The notes: generated from the letters alone by a model not told the origin. A DNA stretch of 40,641 bases from Chryseobacterium sp. (GCA_031277615.1 JAITMC010000038.1:94352-134992), one strand, 5' to 3'. Shown: positions 15,410 to 24,123, counted from the stretch's first letter. Translations and numbers: made by a program.

Positions 15410-17359
15410 ATGAAAAAGAAAAATACATCTGAAGAAATATTCTTTAAACCTGACGGATATAGGGCTCCGGATAATGCTGATGTTATTAAAGAGAATAGTA
15501 TAGCAGGAATTAATCGTGTTGTAAAGCTACAATGCATTGTTAACGGTAAAATTATACGACACTTTAAAGATTTTAAGCTAATACAAAGTACTAAAAAGCA
15601 TCATGAATTTGAACTTGTATTAGCACACGACAGTTTAGAACAAAGACAAGATCATACATTGGAAGATGTCAATAAATTTCTTGGTGGCAGGCTAACAGTC
15701 AAAATCATGTATAAAGATGTAGATAGCAGTCCTGAAAGAGTATTTGTTGGAGTCATAACGAAGGTAGGCTTCAGTCAGGATAATCATAGTCTGGGAAATA
15801 TTGTACTGAAAGGCTTTAGCCCCACAATACTTTTGGATGCTGCACCCCATACCCAAAGCTTTGGAGGTGACCAACCAGTTAACATGGGAATTATTGCCAC
15901 TGAAATTCTTAAGCAAGGTATAGATAAAGGTAAATACGACTATCGTGTTGATGCTAAGGCTTCGTCACAAATTATGTATAGTACACAATACGAAGAAACG
16001 CATTATAATTATTTAAACAGAATGGCAGAGGCTTATGGTGAACAGTTTTACTATGATGGTGAAGTACTTCATTTTGGCAACCTTCCACCTCAGAATAAAG
16101 TTCTGGAACTTGTTTATGGCAGCAATGTTTCCGATATTAATGTAGAGTTAAAAGCCGTACATATCAATCCTGGTTTTTACGGTTATAATAGCAGTAGTAA
16201 TACAAAACTTACTTCAGGAGAAACCCCAATTGCCCATAAAGGTAATTTGGCACAGACTGCCTATAAAAATAACAAAGGAATTTTTAAGACAGAGTCACTT
16301 CAGGTTGCCCCAATCAAAGCGAGAACTGATATGGATGTCACTAATTCACAAACAAGTACGGCGGGAAGCCAGGCGGTAGAAGTATTTACAGTTTCAGGTA
16401 AAACAACGGTTCCTTTCCTGTATCCCGGATGTGTGGCTGAGGTTAAAATGAGGAAAACAGATAGTAACGAAACTACATATTTTACCAAAGTAATGATAAC
16501 AGAAGTGAATCATGAAGTAGATACGTTAGGGCATTATTCAGGAATTTTTGTAGCCATTGCTGCTGATACAGGATTCTTACCAAAAGCTGAATTTACAACT
16601 CCTAAAGCTTTACCACAAATAGCAACAGTAATTTCCAATACAGATACAGAAGGGCAAGGCAGGGTTCAGGTAAAATTTGATTGGCAATTGAATGATACCA
16701 CCAACTTTATCAGAGTGATGAGCCCTGATGCAGGCGGAACCGATCAGATAACCCAAAACAGAGGCTATGTTGCTATACCTGAAGTTGGGGATCAGGTAAT
16801 GGTGAATTTTCAGCATGGTCATCCTGACAGGCCTTTTGTAATGGGAGGAATGTTTCATGGCGGAACAGGAATTGGAGGGAATATAGATAATCATATCAAA
16901 TCTATACAGACCAGAAGTGGTAATAAAGTGATCTTCAATGATAAAGAAGGAAGTATCTTTATAGAAGACCCAAGCGGAAATACTTACTTTATGGATGGTA
17001 AAGGAAATATTACCGTTACAGCTCCGCAGAATATGACATTTAATGCCGGACAGAATGTAAGCATCAATGCCGGACAAAATGTAAATGTTATGGCAGGAAC
17101 TAATATTACGACATCTGCTACGTTAAATTATACACAAACAGTAGGTGTAAATTACATGAGTACTATTGCAGGAAATTCAAGCCATTTTATTACAGGAAAA
17201 CTTATGGAAATAATTGATGGAGATGCTGTATCTGAATCAAAAAAAGAAAGAAAGGAATATAGTAGCCAGGATATGGAAGTACAATCAGAAGGAAATATAA
17301 AAAAGTACTCCCAAAAGACTTTATATAATAACGGTGGTGAGAAATCTAATTCCCATTAA
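15410..17359 (+). CDS. vgrG: type VI secretion spike protein VgrG
   Basis: This 649-residue protein is a VgrG, the trimeric spike tip of a type VI secretion system, probably of the Bacteroidetes subtype (T6SSiii). The N-terminal half has the gp27-like beta domains (for example TKVGFSQDNHSLGNIVLKGFSP, YLNRMAEAYGEQFYYDG). The gp5-like OB-fold is marked by RVQVKFDWQLN, then AIPEVGDQVMVNFQHGHPDRP and VMGGMFHGG. The last part is a needle of short repeats (MTFNAGQNVSINAGQNVNVMAG). No extra toxic domain is fused at the C-terminus. No other secretion-apparatus genes are nearby, so this is an orphan vgrG island that would rely on a machine encoded elsewhere. The stop is 2 bases from the next gene. Confidence 0.93.
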   Translation: MKKKNTSEEIFFKPDGYRAPDNADVIKENSIAGINRVVKLQCIVNGKIIRHFKDFKLIQSTKKHHEFELVLAHDSLEQRQDHTLEDVNKFLGGRLTVKIMYKDVDSSPERVFVGVITKVGFSQDNHSLGNIVLKGFSPTILLDAAPHTQSFGGDQPVNMGIIATEILKQGIDKGKYDYRVDAKASSQIMYSTQYEETHYNYLNRMAEAYGEQFYYDGEVLHFGNLPPQNKVLELVYGSNVSDINVELKAVHINPGFYGYNSSSNTKLTSGETPIAHKGNLAQTAYKNNKGIFKTESLQVAPIKARTDMDVTNSQTSTAGSQAVEVFTVSGKTTVPFLYPGCVAEVKMRKTDSNETTYFTKVMITEVNHEVDTLGHYSGIFVAIAADTGFLPKAEFTTPKALPQIATVISNTDTEGQGRVQVKFDWQLNDTTNFIRVMSPDAGGTDQITQNRGYVAIPEVGDQVMVNFQHGHPDRPFVMGGMFHGGTGIGGNIDNHIKSIQTRSGNKVIFNDKEGSIFIEDPSGNTYFMDGKGNITVTAPQNMTFNAGQNVSINAGQNVNVMAGTNITTSATLNYTQTVGVNYMSTIAGNSSHFITGKLMEIIDGDAVSESKKERKEYSSQDMEVQSEGNIKKYSQKTLYNNGGEKSNSH

Positions 17360-17361
17360 GT

Positions 17362-18411
17362 ATGAGTAGAATAAGAATTGTAAAGGGAAAATACACCAAA
17401 ATAACCGGAGGGGATCATTGGATGTTTTCTGATGGAAATATTATTTCTTCGGCAGGAGGTAAATACCAGGAACACGGAGAAGAAGGAGGAATTGTTTTTG
17501 ATGATTCTAAACCTTATGAGCCTTGGAAAAATTTTAAGGAATTTAAAACTTATTATACCTACATTGGCTCTACTATTAATAAAAATTTTCCATTGAAGGA
17601 ATTTAATCCGGATATAAATGTAAAAACATGCCTCACATGTATTACCATGCTGATGCGGGTTGAAGCCAAAGATGAAGAAATAAAAGATCAGTTTTATCTT
17701 CATAATTGGATGTATAATTTTAGCATTTATATGAATAACCGGGGCGAAGTTGTATACGGTACTTTGGATTTGTTTTCTTATCTATGTGATAATTCTGTGA
17801 TGATAGACGAGCAGGATCCATTTGGATTGAATTCCAGAAAGTATAAGAATATAACCACCACAAACTTTCCTCTTGCCAATACGGGAAAAGCACTGCATGA
17901 TGAGATTTTTCTGGATAAAAAAATAAGCCTTAAAAACGGAACTACTTATGAGATGGATTATGAAGGGGAAATGGGAAATGAAAACTTTTATAACAAAATG
18001 GCAGCGTATTTAGTAGAAGCTAGTAAAGTATGCCGAGTTTTAGATATTTCTTATGTGTTTTTGCTTACTAAACAGCCTAAAGCATATATTGAAAAGATGA
18101 AGGACTACACAAACATAACGATCTCGTGCCCTTTACTGGATAAAGCAATAGAAAAGTTTAGTGGAATATCTTTGTTTAAAAAAGTATTTGGAATATTTAA
18201 TTATACACTGTCTCTTAATGAGGCAGCGAATAAATATGGTAAAGTAGAAACCCTGAGAGGGCCTGCCCAAATGGGAGATACTATTTGTATTACAAAAATG
18301 AAAGATAAAGACAAAATTTACAGTACTGTATTACTGAATGAAATAACCCATGATACTGAAAAACTGGCAAAGATCCTACAGAAACAGAATGATAATCCCT
18401 CTAAAAAATAA
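17362..18411 (+). CDS. VgrG-linked putative T6SS effector with N-terminal loading domain
   Basis: This 349-residue protein starts 2 bases after vgrG. Residues about 1-55 (IRIVKGKYTKITGGDHWMFSDG) resemble, from memory, a short N-terminal block seen on several proteins encoded just after Bacteroidetes vgrG genes, so it may couple cargo to the spike. From about residue 55 on it aligns by eye with the next protein: IYMNNRGEVVYG with IYLDRGGFIVEG, ALHDEIFL with ELHEEIFV, then the SLNEAANKYG-RGP block with SLSEKLYEYKGP. No catalytic motif or signal peptide is visible. A lipid- or membrane-acting role is possible given a hydrophobic segment before the GP motif, but this is speculation. Base composition is AT-rich compared with the flanks. 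Confidence 0.7.
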   Translation: MSRIRIVKGKYTKITGGDHWMFSDGNIISSAGGKYQEHGEEGGIVFDDSKPYEPWKNFKEFKTYYTYIGSTINKNFPLKEFNPDINVKTCLTCITMLMRVEAKDEEIKDQFYLHNWMYNFSIYMNNRGEVVYGTLDLFSYLCDNSVMIDEQDPFGLNSRKYKNITTTNFPLANTGKALHDEIFLDKKISLKNGTTYEMDYEGEMGNENFYNKMAAYLVEASKVCRVLDISYVFLLTKQPKAYIEKMKDYTNITISCPLLDKAIEKFSGISLFKKVFGIFNYTLSLNEAANKYGKVETLRGPAQMGDTICITKMKDKDKIYSTVLLNEITHDTEKLAKILQKQNDNPSKK

Positions 18412-18417
18412 TAAGTG

Positions 18418-19356
18418 ATGGAGAAGATTTATTTACCACAGGATTTTACAGGGGTATTCCCAAAAGAAGAATATAGTTATTTTAAAATTCAGAATAATTC
18501 ATTTGCTGTTGGTTTCACTATAAACAAATCTATAGAAATGAATATTGGTGAACGGTATAAAGACCAATTGAATGCTAATCTTACTGCTGTTACATGGATA
18601 GAAGATAATAGGGGGGATTATCAAAATGAAAATTTTGATCTTCCTTCATTTGATAGGATCATTAAGGTTTGTACAATATATTTAGACAGAGGAGGGTTTA
18701 TCGTTGAGGGATTTTACAGAGCAATAAAATACTATGGAGAAGTTTTATCACCTCCAGAGAATAAGCCTAGTGATGCTAGAATAGAAAAGAAAATAAAGGA
18801 TGAATATAATACTACTCTTAATTTTAAATCAAAAGGTATGGAACTCCATGAGGAGATTTTTGTAAAAGGCATTATAAGGATTGAGGGATTTGAAGACGTA
18901 AAGATAAATTCAAAGTCTGTTTATTTCAAGTTACTTAGGGAAGCTTCTATTTTTAACCGATGCTGTGATATGAATTTTGTATATGCCGTTGCGAATGAAG
19001 AACAGGAAACTTTTGAAAAAATAAAGACGATTATCGGATTAGCAGCAATACCTTTTACGATAGAGGCAGGTGCTTTTGTAAAAAGTTTACAAATGGCAGT
19101 AGGTTTAGTTTCTTATTTATGTGATATAGATTCTACATTTAGTTTATCTGAAAAATTGTATGAATATAAGGGACCTGTTGTTATATCAGATGTGTATTCT
19201 TATTCTTATCGTAACAATCCTTTTACAAATGAAAAAGGAGATATTGATTGGGGGACTCCAAACAAAGATCCAGCATATGATTCAGGAGCAGTTGGAATAA
19301 AAACTGATACTCTAGAAAAATTCAAAAAACTACAAACTATTTTAAAAATTAATTAA
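18418..19356 (+). CDS. putative T6SS effector paralogue lacking the loading domain
   Basis: This 312-residue protein follows after 6 bases; ATG at 18418 is preferred over the GTG one codon earlier. It aligns with the body of the previous protein but lacks its first about 55 residues, starting instead with MEKIYLPQDFTGVFPKEEY. The most conserved part is the C-terminal third: ANEEQETFEKIKTIIGLAAI, a long hydrophobic stretch, VSYLCDIDSTFSLSEKLYEY, then a tail of about 55 residues after GPVVISDV. That same third is repeated twice downstream (20007 and 21108). A lipoprotein gene follows after 2 bases, as expected for an immunity gene. Function is inferred from layout only. Confidence 0.7.
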   Translation: MEKIYLPQDFTGVFPKEEYSYFKIQNNSFAVGFTINKSIEMNIGERYKDQLNANLTAVTWIEDNRGDYQNENFDLPSFDRIIKVCTIYLDRGGFIVEGFYRAIKYYGEVLSPPENKPSDARIEKKIKDEYNTTLNFKSKGMELHEEIFVKGIIRIEGFEDVKINSKSVYFKLLREASIFNRCCDMNFVYAVANEEQETFEKIKTIIGLAAIPFTIEAGAFVKSLQMAVGLVSYLCDIDSTFSLSEKLYEYKGPVVISDVYSYSYRNNPFTNEKGDIDWGTPNKDPAYDSGAVGIKTDTLEKFKKLQTILKIN

Positions 19357-19358
19357 CA

Positions 19359-19994
19359 TTGAAACAATCACTTAATTTTACATCATTAATCTGTTTTCTT
19401 CTAATAGGAATTCTTTCTTGTAATAAGAATAAAAAGGTTTTAGATGAAGATTTTATTAATCTTTATCCAGATACAGCACTCATAAAAAGGAATTATTATA
19501 AATACTCAACTATTGATCCGTTTCAACCTAATGATTCTTTATTCACTCCAATAGAACCGAGTAAATCCAATCCCAAAAGAGCTAAAACACTTATTAAATC
19601 AAGCTATTCTTATGACTTACAATATTTTTATAAATACATAGATGATAAAATGGATGGAAAGTATAATGATTATCTTTTTGAAAATGGAAATATTTTATAT
19701 AGATATTATTTAAAGTTTTATAAAAAAAATGAACTACAAGAGCTGGATACAAAAGAAAAAATTGAAAATTATTTTGATGTAAACAAAATAGATTATTTCT
19801 TTTTAAAGAAAAATAAAAGAGACATGCTTATTTATTTATTAAAAAAGAAAAACCAAGAATATCCTGCGTATTGTGTTATTAATTCTACACGTTATATTTT
19901 AGAGATATATCTTATGTATAATGCTAAAGATACCGTAAGGTCTTTGTCCTCACAAGCAGTCAGACCATTTTTAGGTGTTGATATAGAAAATTAA
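19359..19994 (+). CDS. putative immunity lipoprotein (TTG start)
   Basis: This 211-residue lipoprotein begins with TTG at 19359; no ATG lies near, and the TTG puts a full lipoprotein signal in frame (MKQSLNFTSLICFLLIGILSC, lipobox Cys21). The counterpart at 20390 has ATG at the same place, so this TTG is probably a mutated ATG. The mature part is Lys-, Tyr- and Asp-rich with no known motif. It shares with the 20390 protein a weak C-terminal pattern, a YF/YL-x-x-N-K/N-I-x-Y block and a later YNA-DT. Location right after a putative periplasm-acting effector suggests an immunity role. The gene is strikingly AT-rich. Confidence 0.65.
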   Translation: MKQSLNFTSLICFLLIGILSCNKNKKVLDEDFINLYPDTALIKRNYYKYSTIDPFQPNDSLFTPIEPSKSNPKRAKTLIKSSYSYDLQYFYKYIDDKMDGKYNDYLFENGNILYRYYLKFYKKNELQELDTKEKIENYFDVNKIDYFFLKKNKRDMLIYLLKKKNQEYPAYCVINSTRYILEIYLMYNAKDTVRSLSSQAVRPFLGVDIEN

Positions 19995-20006
19995 ATTTAA
20001 AATTGA

Positions 20007-20387
20007 TGCTATATTGCTAATGAGGAGCAGGAAACTTTTGAAAAAATAAAGACGATTATCGGATTAGCAGCATTACCATTTACCATAGAAGCAGGAGCTT
20101 TTGTAAAAAGCTTACAAACAGCAGTAGGAATAGTCTCATATTTATGTGATATAGATTCTACATTGAGTTTATCTGAAAAACTGTATGAATATAGGGGACC
20201 TGTTGTTATATCAGATGTTAATATATCAGCATATAAAAATAAAAATGTTTCTTTTACAAATGAACAATGGGAAAGAGGTTGGGGTGTACCTACAAAAAAT
20301 ACAGCATACGACTCAATTTCAATAGGAAATAAAAAAGATGCCATAGAGCAGTTTAAAAGTCTAAATAAAATTTTAAAAGTTAATTAA
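20007..20387 (+). pseudogene. 5'-truncated copy of the effector paralogue (orphan C-terminal cassette)
   Basis: This open frame begins abruptly after a TGA at 20004 and matches the C-terminal 125 or so residues of the protein at 18418-19356, from ANEEQETFEKIKTIIG through LSEKLYEYRGPVVISDV. DNA identity is very high over the first 150 bases and lower in the last 160, where the tail (NISAYKNKNVSFTNEQW) has diverged. No proper start codon is present in frame before a TTG at 20163. It is followed after 2 bases by a second lipoprotein gene, so the unit looks like a displaced effector-tail/immunity cassette kept by recombination. Confidence 0.8.
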
Positions 20388-20389
20388 TA

Positions 20390-21085
20390 ATGAACAAATC
20401 AATTTTTATTTGTACACTATTTTTCATAACACTTTCTTGTAAGAGAACGGTTGAATATCAGGAACTTTTTTCCCCTAAACCTCCCATGATTGAAATCATT
20501 AAATCGCAATCTCTATATGTATATAATAGTGATACTGTAAAATCATTAAGCAAAATAAGTAATAGTACAATCAGACAAAATTTTTGGGTTTATGATAAAA
20601 ATAATAATTTTAAGAACACAAGTATTCAAACAGTATACTATACAATTCCGTTGATATATTCCAATATAAAACCAAAAGATGGCAAGTTACCTTATCAACC
20701 AATTAATCTCACAGATAATAAAGCTTTTTATAACTATATTCGGTCGAATACGAATAGTATCTTTATTGGATATATTGTAAATGAAAACAAAGTGGTTTTT
20801 AAAGATTTTATACAGGAGTATAAAAATCATAATGAAAACAATATAACAAATAATAAAAAACTTTTTAAGTATTTAAATGATAATAATATAAAGTACAAAA
20901 TAATAAACGAAAAATCAGATGTACAATCTGGGAGATTTTTTTCAACTTTAAAAATTTATTCAAAAAAAGATTCTACAATAAATTATCTAGTTCTCTCAAA
21001 GTTTGAGTTTGAAATGAGAACTTATTATAATGCTGATACGTTAACAAATTGGAATCGTATAACATCTGAAAAATTCAGGTATTAA
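20390..21085 (+). CDS. putative immunity lipoprotein
   Basis: This 231-residue protein has a short lipoprotein signal with lipobox ITLSC (Cys17). The mature part is rich in Asn, Lys, Ile and Tyr and very AT-rich at the DNA level. It is a distant relative of the lipoprotein at 19359: both have a C-terminal block with LNDNNIKYKI or DVNKIDYFFL and end with YNADT or YNAKDT. Its start overlaps the position of the homologous start after the upstream effector copy. Divergence from the first lipoprotein goes along with the changed tail of the neighbouring effector copy, which fits matched toxin and immunity specificities. Function is inferred. Confidence 0.7.
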   Translation: MNKSIFICTLFFITLSCKRTVEYQELFSPKPPMIEIIKSQSLYVYNSDTVKSLSKISNSTIRQNFWVYDKNNNFKNTSIQTVYYTIPLIYSNIKPKDGKLPYQPINLTDNKAFYNYIRSNTNSIFIGYIVNENKVVFKDFIQEYKNHNENNITNNKKLFKYLNDNNIKYKIINEKSDVQSGRFFSTLKIYSKKDSTINYLVLSKFEFEMRTYYNADTLTNWNRITSEKFRY

Positions 21086-21107
21086 AAAATACTTAAAATC
21101 TCCCAAT

Positions 21108-21256
21108 ATTGAATTAGCAGCAATACCTTTTACGATAGAGCAGGTGCTTTTGTAAAAAGCTTACAAATGGCAGTAGGAATAGTTTCTTATTTATGTGATA
21201 TAGATTCTACCTTTAGTTTATCTGAAAAATTGTATGAATATAGAGGCCCCCTGTTG
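21108..21256 (+). pseudogene. decayed third copy of the effector C-terminal region
   Basis: This stretch repeats LAAIPFTIE, then FVKSLQMAVGIVSYLCDIDST and FSLSEKLYEYRGP from the effector paralogue. A G is missing at 21140/21141, so the frame breaks and hits a stop at once, and the homology ends at the GP motif (CCTGTTG at about 21250). It begins about 20 bases after the second lipoprotein stop, at the same place in the order as the earlier copies. Confidence 0.8.
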
Positions 21257-21308
21257 AAGACTTCCCCTTTTTCAAACAGTTCAGTTTTTTAAAAAGCTAA
21301 AAAGCAAA

Positions 21309-21497
21309 ATGGTAGATGAGTACTGCGAGTATCTTTTTAATGGAAATACAGGGAAATATACACGAAACCTTTATGAAAGATATAACATCGATGTTGCTGA
21401 AATGCCAGATCTTCCGCCACTGAAAAACAGCAAAACCAATGTTCTGAAAAGGAAAAATGGAGAGTTCAGGAACGATAACCAAACATTCCCACCCTAA
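21309..21497 (+). CDS. short hypothetical frame at the end of the effector array
   Basis: A 62-codon frame reads MVDEYCEYLFNGNTGKYTRN and on to PDLPPLKNSKTNVLKRKN, with natural-looking composition. The same frame is open upstream to about 21259, and the sequence between (FPFFKQFSF, then KKLKSK) suggests a frameshift at the T6 run at 21285-21290. It could be the tail of a longer protein fused after the third effector copy, or the cut end of an older gene. Its last codons run into the purine-rich repeat. I do not recognise it; it may not be expressed. Confidence 0.35.
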   Translation: MVDEYCEYLFNGNTGKYTRNLYERYNIDVAEMPDLPPLKNSKTNVLKRKNGEFRNDNQTFPP

Positions 21498-21548
21498 AAC
21501 TCTCTTACGCTAAAACTCTCCCACTCTAAACCCTTCAAACCCCTCTCA
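21482..21548 (-). repeat. purine-rich dispersed repeat, copy 2 (minus orientation)
   Basis: The minus strand reads GGAGAGTTTTAGCGTAAG and on to GGGTGGGAATGTTTGGTTATC. The part ending GAATGTTTGGTTATC is shared with the plus-strand copy at 35540-35625. It lies downstream of pruA and at the right border of the type VI island. Confidence 0.7.
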
Positions 21549-21549
21549 T

Positions 21550-21581
21550 AAAAAAAGCCCCGAAACCGAAATTCCGAGGCT
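21550..21581 (-). terminator. terminator of pruA
   Basis: On the minus strand AGCCTCGGAA pairs with TTTCGGGGCT (two G-T pairs) and is followed by seven T. It lies 47 bases past the pruA stop. Confidence 0.75.
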
Positions 21582-21627
21582 GTATTCAAAGAGCAGGCAA
21601 TAATTACTCATTACCTATTACTCATAA

Positions 21628-23253
21628 TTACCCCAGATATGGGTATTTGTAATCTTTTGGAGAAACAAAAGTTTCTTTCACACTTCTTACCGAAGTCCAT
21701 CTGAGAAGGTTCATTTTAGAGCCGGCTTTATCGTTAGTTCCTGAAGCTCTGCCACCTCCGAAAGGCTGCTGGCCTACCACCGCACCTGTCGGTTTATCAT
21801 TGATGTAGAAGTTACCGGATGCATTTTCTAAAGCTTTGTAAGCCTCAGCAATGGCGTAACGGTCCTGAGAGAATACAGAACCTGTCAATGAATATGGAGA
21901 AGAAGAATCAACTAATTTAAGAGTCTCTTTCCAGTCTGCATCTTCATATACAAATACAGATAAGATCGGGCCGAAGATCTCTTCAACCATACTTTCGTAC
22001 TGCGGGTTTGTCGTCTCAATCACAGTCGGGTGTACGAACCATCCTTTTGAATCATCACATTTACCTCCAATCGCTACGGTGGCTTCTCCGGACGCATTGG
22101 CTCTGTCGATATAGCCTTTACATTTTTCAAAAGAATTTTTGTCGATTACAGCGTTTACGAAGTTGGATGGATCTTCAGGAGAACCGATTTTAATAGTAGC
22201 CATTTGAGCTTCCATTACTTTTTTCACATCAGCCCAAAGAGATTTCGGAACGTATGCTCTTGAAGCTGCAGAACATTTCTGTCCCTGGTATTCAAATGCA
22301 CCTCTTACCAAAGCAGTCGCTACCGCTTCAACGTTGGCAGATGGGTGAGCGATAACAAAGTCTTTACCACCGGTTTCCCCAACAATTCTCGGATAAGTTC
22401 TGTAGTTGTGGATATTATCACCGATCATTTTCCACATTCCCTGGAATACTTTTGTAGAACCTGTGAAATGAAGACCTGCAAAATCTTTGTGAGCCAATAC
22501 CTTTTCAGCTGTTTCTTTTCCGTCTGTAAAGATCATGTTGATAACCCCTGCAGGAAGACCTGCTTCAGTTAGTACATCCATGATAACTTTGGCCGAGTAA
22601 ACCTGCTTATCGGAAGGTTTCCAGACCACAACATTTCCTAACATCGCCATACAGGTAGGAAGGTTTCCTGAAATCGCTGTAAAGTTGAACGGTGTTACTG
22701 CAAAGCAGAATCCTTCTAGTGGTCTGTACTCTACACGGTTCCAGATTCCGTTGTCGGAAACCGGCTGCTCAGAATACATTTCCGTCATGAACTCTACGTT
22801 GAATCTTAAGAAGTCAATGAACTCACAGGCAGAATCAATTTCAGCCTGGTGTACGTTTTTAGACTGGCCAATCATCGTAGCTGCATTGATGACGTCTCTG
22901 TAAGGACCCGCTAACAGATCAGCTGCCTTTAAGAAGATCGCCGCACGCTGTTCCCAGCCCAGCTCGTTCCATGCTTCCTTAGCTGCCAATGCCGAGTTAA
23001 TTGCATCATCCACATGCTGCATTCCCCCTTTATAGTAAAATCCGAAATCATGCGCATGATCCTGTGGAGACTGAAGCTGTACTTTTTCGTCAGTTTTTAC
23101 TTCTTTTCCGTTGATAATCATTGGAATTTCCACCTTTTCAGCCCACATTTTTTTATACGTGGCGATAAGGCTTTTAACTTCCGGAGATCCGGGTACATAA
23201 GAATTTACGGGTTCGTTTACCGCTAAAGGTACTTGCGAAATTGCTTTTGACAT
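21628..23253 (-). CDS. pruA: L-glutamate gamma-semialdehyde dehydrogenase (1-pyrroline-5-carboxylate dehydrogenase)
   Basis: This 541-residue aldehyde dehydrogenase does the second step of proline breakdown, oxidising glutamate semialdehyde to glutamate with NAD+. The nucleophile is Cys327 in GQKCSAASRAY, the general base Glu293 in VGETGGKDF, and the oxyanion Asn190 lies in TPFNFTAISGN. The monofunctional form, length about 540 and the C-terminal GGGRASGTNDKAGS block match the P5CDH family rather than the PutA fusion. It is expressed alone; no proline dehydrogenase gene is in the window. A -7 box lies upstream and a terminator downstream. Confidence 0.95.
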   Translation of the reverse strand: MSKAISQVPLAVNEPVNSYVPGSPEVKSLIATYKKMWAEKVEIPMIINGKEVKTDEKVQLQSPQDHAHDFGFYYKGGMQHVDDAINSALAAKEAWNELGWEQRAAIFLKAADLLAGPYRDVINAATMIGQSKNVHQAEIDSACEFIDFLRFNVEFMTEMYSEQPVSDNGIWNRVEYRPLEGFCFAVTPFNFTAISGNLPTCMAMLGNVVVWKPSDKQVYSAKVIMDVLTEAGLPAGVINMIFTDGKETAEKVLAHKDFAGLHFTGSTKVFQGMWKMIGDNIHNYRTYPRIVGETGGKDFVIAHPSANVEAVATALVRGAFEYQGQKCSAASRAYVPKSLWADVKKVMEAQMATIKIGSPEDPSNFVNAVIDKNSFEKCKGYIDRANASGEATVAIGGKCDDSKGWFVHPTVIETTNPQYESMVEEIFGPILSVFVYEDADWKETLKLVDSSSPYSLTGSVFSQDRYAIAEAYKALENASGNFYINDKPTGAVVGQQPFGGGRASGTNDKAGSKMNLLRWTSVRSVKETFVSPKDYKYPYLG

Positions 23254-23294
23254 ATTATGTTGTATTATTTTAAATTAAAAAATATGTTGGTATA

Positions 23295-23302
23295 CAAATT
23301 TA
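23295..23302 (-). promoter_or_regulatory. -7 promoter element TAAATTTG for pruA
   Basis: On the minus strand the box matches TAnnTTTG, 41 bases before the ATG at 23253. The gap 23254-23660 otherwise holds a second TAnnTTTG box on the plus strand (23564-23571) that could serve the gene at 23661; I see nothing else in it. Confidence 0.45.
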
Positions 23303-23660
23303 CAATTTTTATAAGGAAAGAAAAAATAGCACGTGTTTTTATAAAATAAACTTTGTCAATTAAGATTACAGATGAAATAATTTATTTTTAACCTTAAATT
23401 AATGAGAATAAATGAATGTATCTGGTGGATTATTGAATATAAATAACATTTGGCCATCAACAATGAAATGATGGAAAGAGTGACAAAAAAATACTTGTCA
23501 TAGTTGATAGGTGCATCTTAAACGCTGTAAATAAAGAATTTATCACCGAATGTGAAAATGAGTTAAATTTGCATTTGTCCCGATTTTGAACATTTTAAAT
23601 ATTTTTTTTGATAGCTGAAACTAAAAGAGAGTATTAATTTTACATCATTATTAACGGGGT

Positions 23661-24026
23661 ATGAAAAAAAGAGTCTTGTTTTTCTCTTTTGTGTTATTTT
23701 TTTCAGCTTTGTGTGCGGGTCTCTTTGCACATAAAGGAAAAGTTCAGCCCTGTTCTGAAGCACTCTCAAAAATCCATCTTCTTCAGCAGAAATCCGATCA
23801 GCAGACCCAACCGGAAATATACAGTGTCTCCGATGTTCAGGACTCACAGGATTCTGAAGATCTTGAAAAAGTAAAGCTTGATTATTCAATCGTTGCACAG
23901 CAGTGGCTGGATTTTTTCTTCAATCGTTATACGTATAATACCAAAGTAGCGGCTGTTCAGAACCGCGTTTATATTACAGCACCAAGATACATCCTGTATC
24001 ATTCCCTGCAGATTGCGGGCTGTTAA
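23661..24026 (+). CDS. exported hypothetical protein upstream of urease
   Basis: This 121-residue protein has a signal peptide (about 1-22, ending LFAHKG) and no known motif. The mature part has a Gln/Ser/Asp-rich acidic stretch (QTQPEIYSVSDVQDSQDSED) and a C-terminal aromatic part (WLDFFFNRYTYN, then YITAPRYILYHS). It lies 162 bases before ureA on the same strand, but a hairpin in the gap suggests the urease operon may have its own control. No link to urea use can be shown. Confidence 0.7.
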   Translation: MKKRVLFFSFVLFFSALCAGLFAHKGKVQPCSEALSKIHLLQQKSDQQTQPEIYSVSDVQDSQDSEDLEKVKLDYSIVAQQWLDFFFNRYTYNTKVAAVQNRVYITAPRYILYHSLQIAGC

Positions 24027-24123
24027 TCATTACCTGTGTTTTTTAATGAGTTATTATTAGATCTGATATGAGGTTAAACCCGCATATCCATAATAACCGT
24101 TACCCTTTATCCAATACTTTGAC

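Noticed and set aside
14979-21500. The type VI island as a prophage or a mobile element with its own integrase
   Set aside because: VgrG resembles phage baseplate proteins, but no other phage genes, integrase, transposase or tRNA attachment site was seen; only AT-rich composition and flanking low-complexity repeats hint at transfer.
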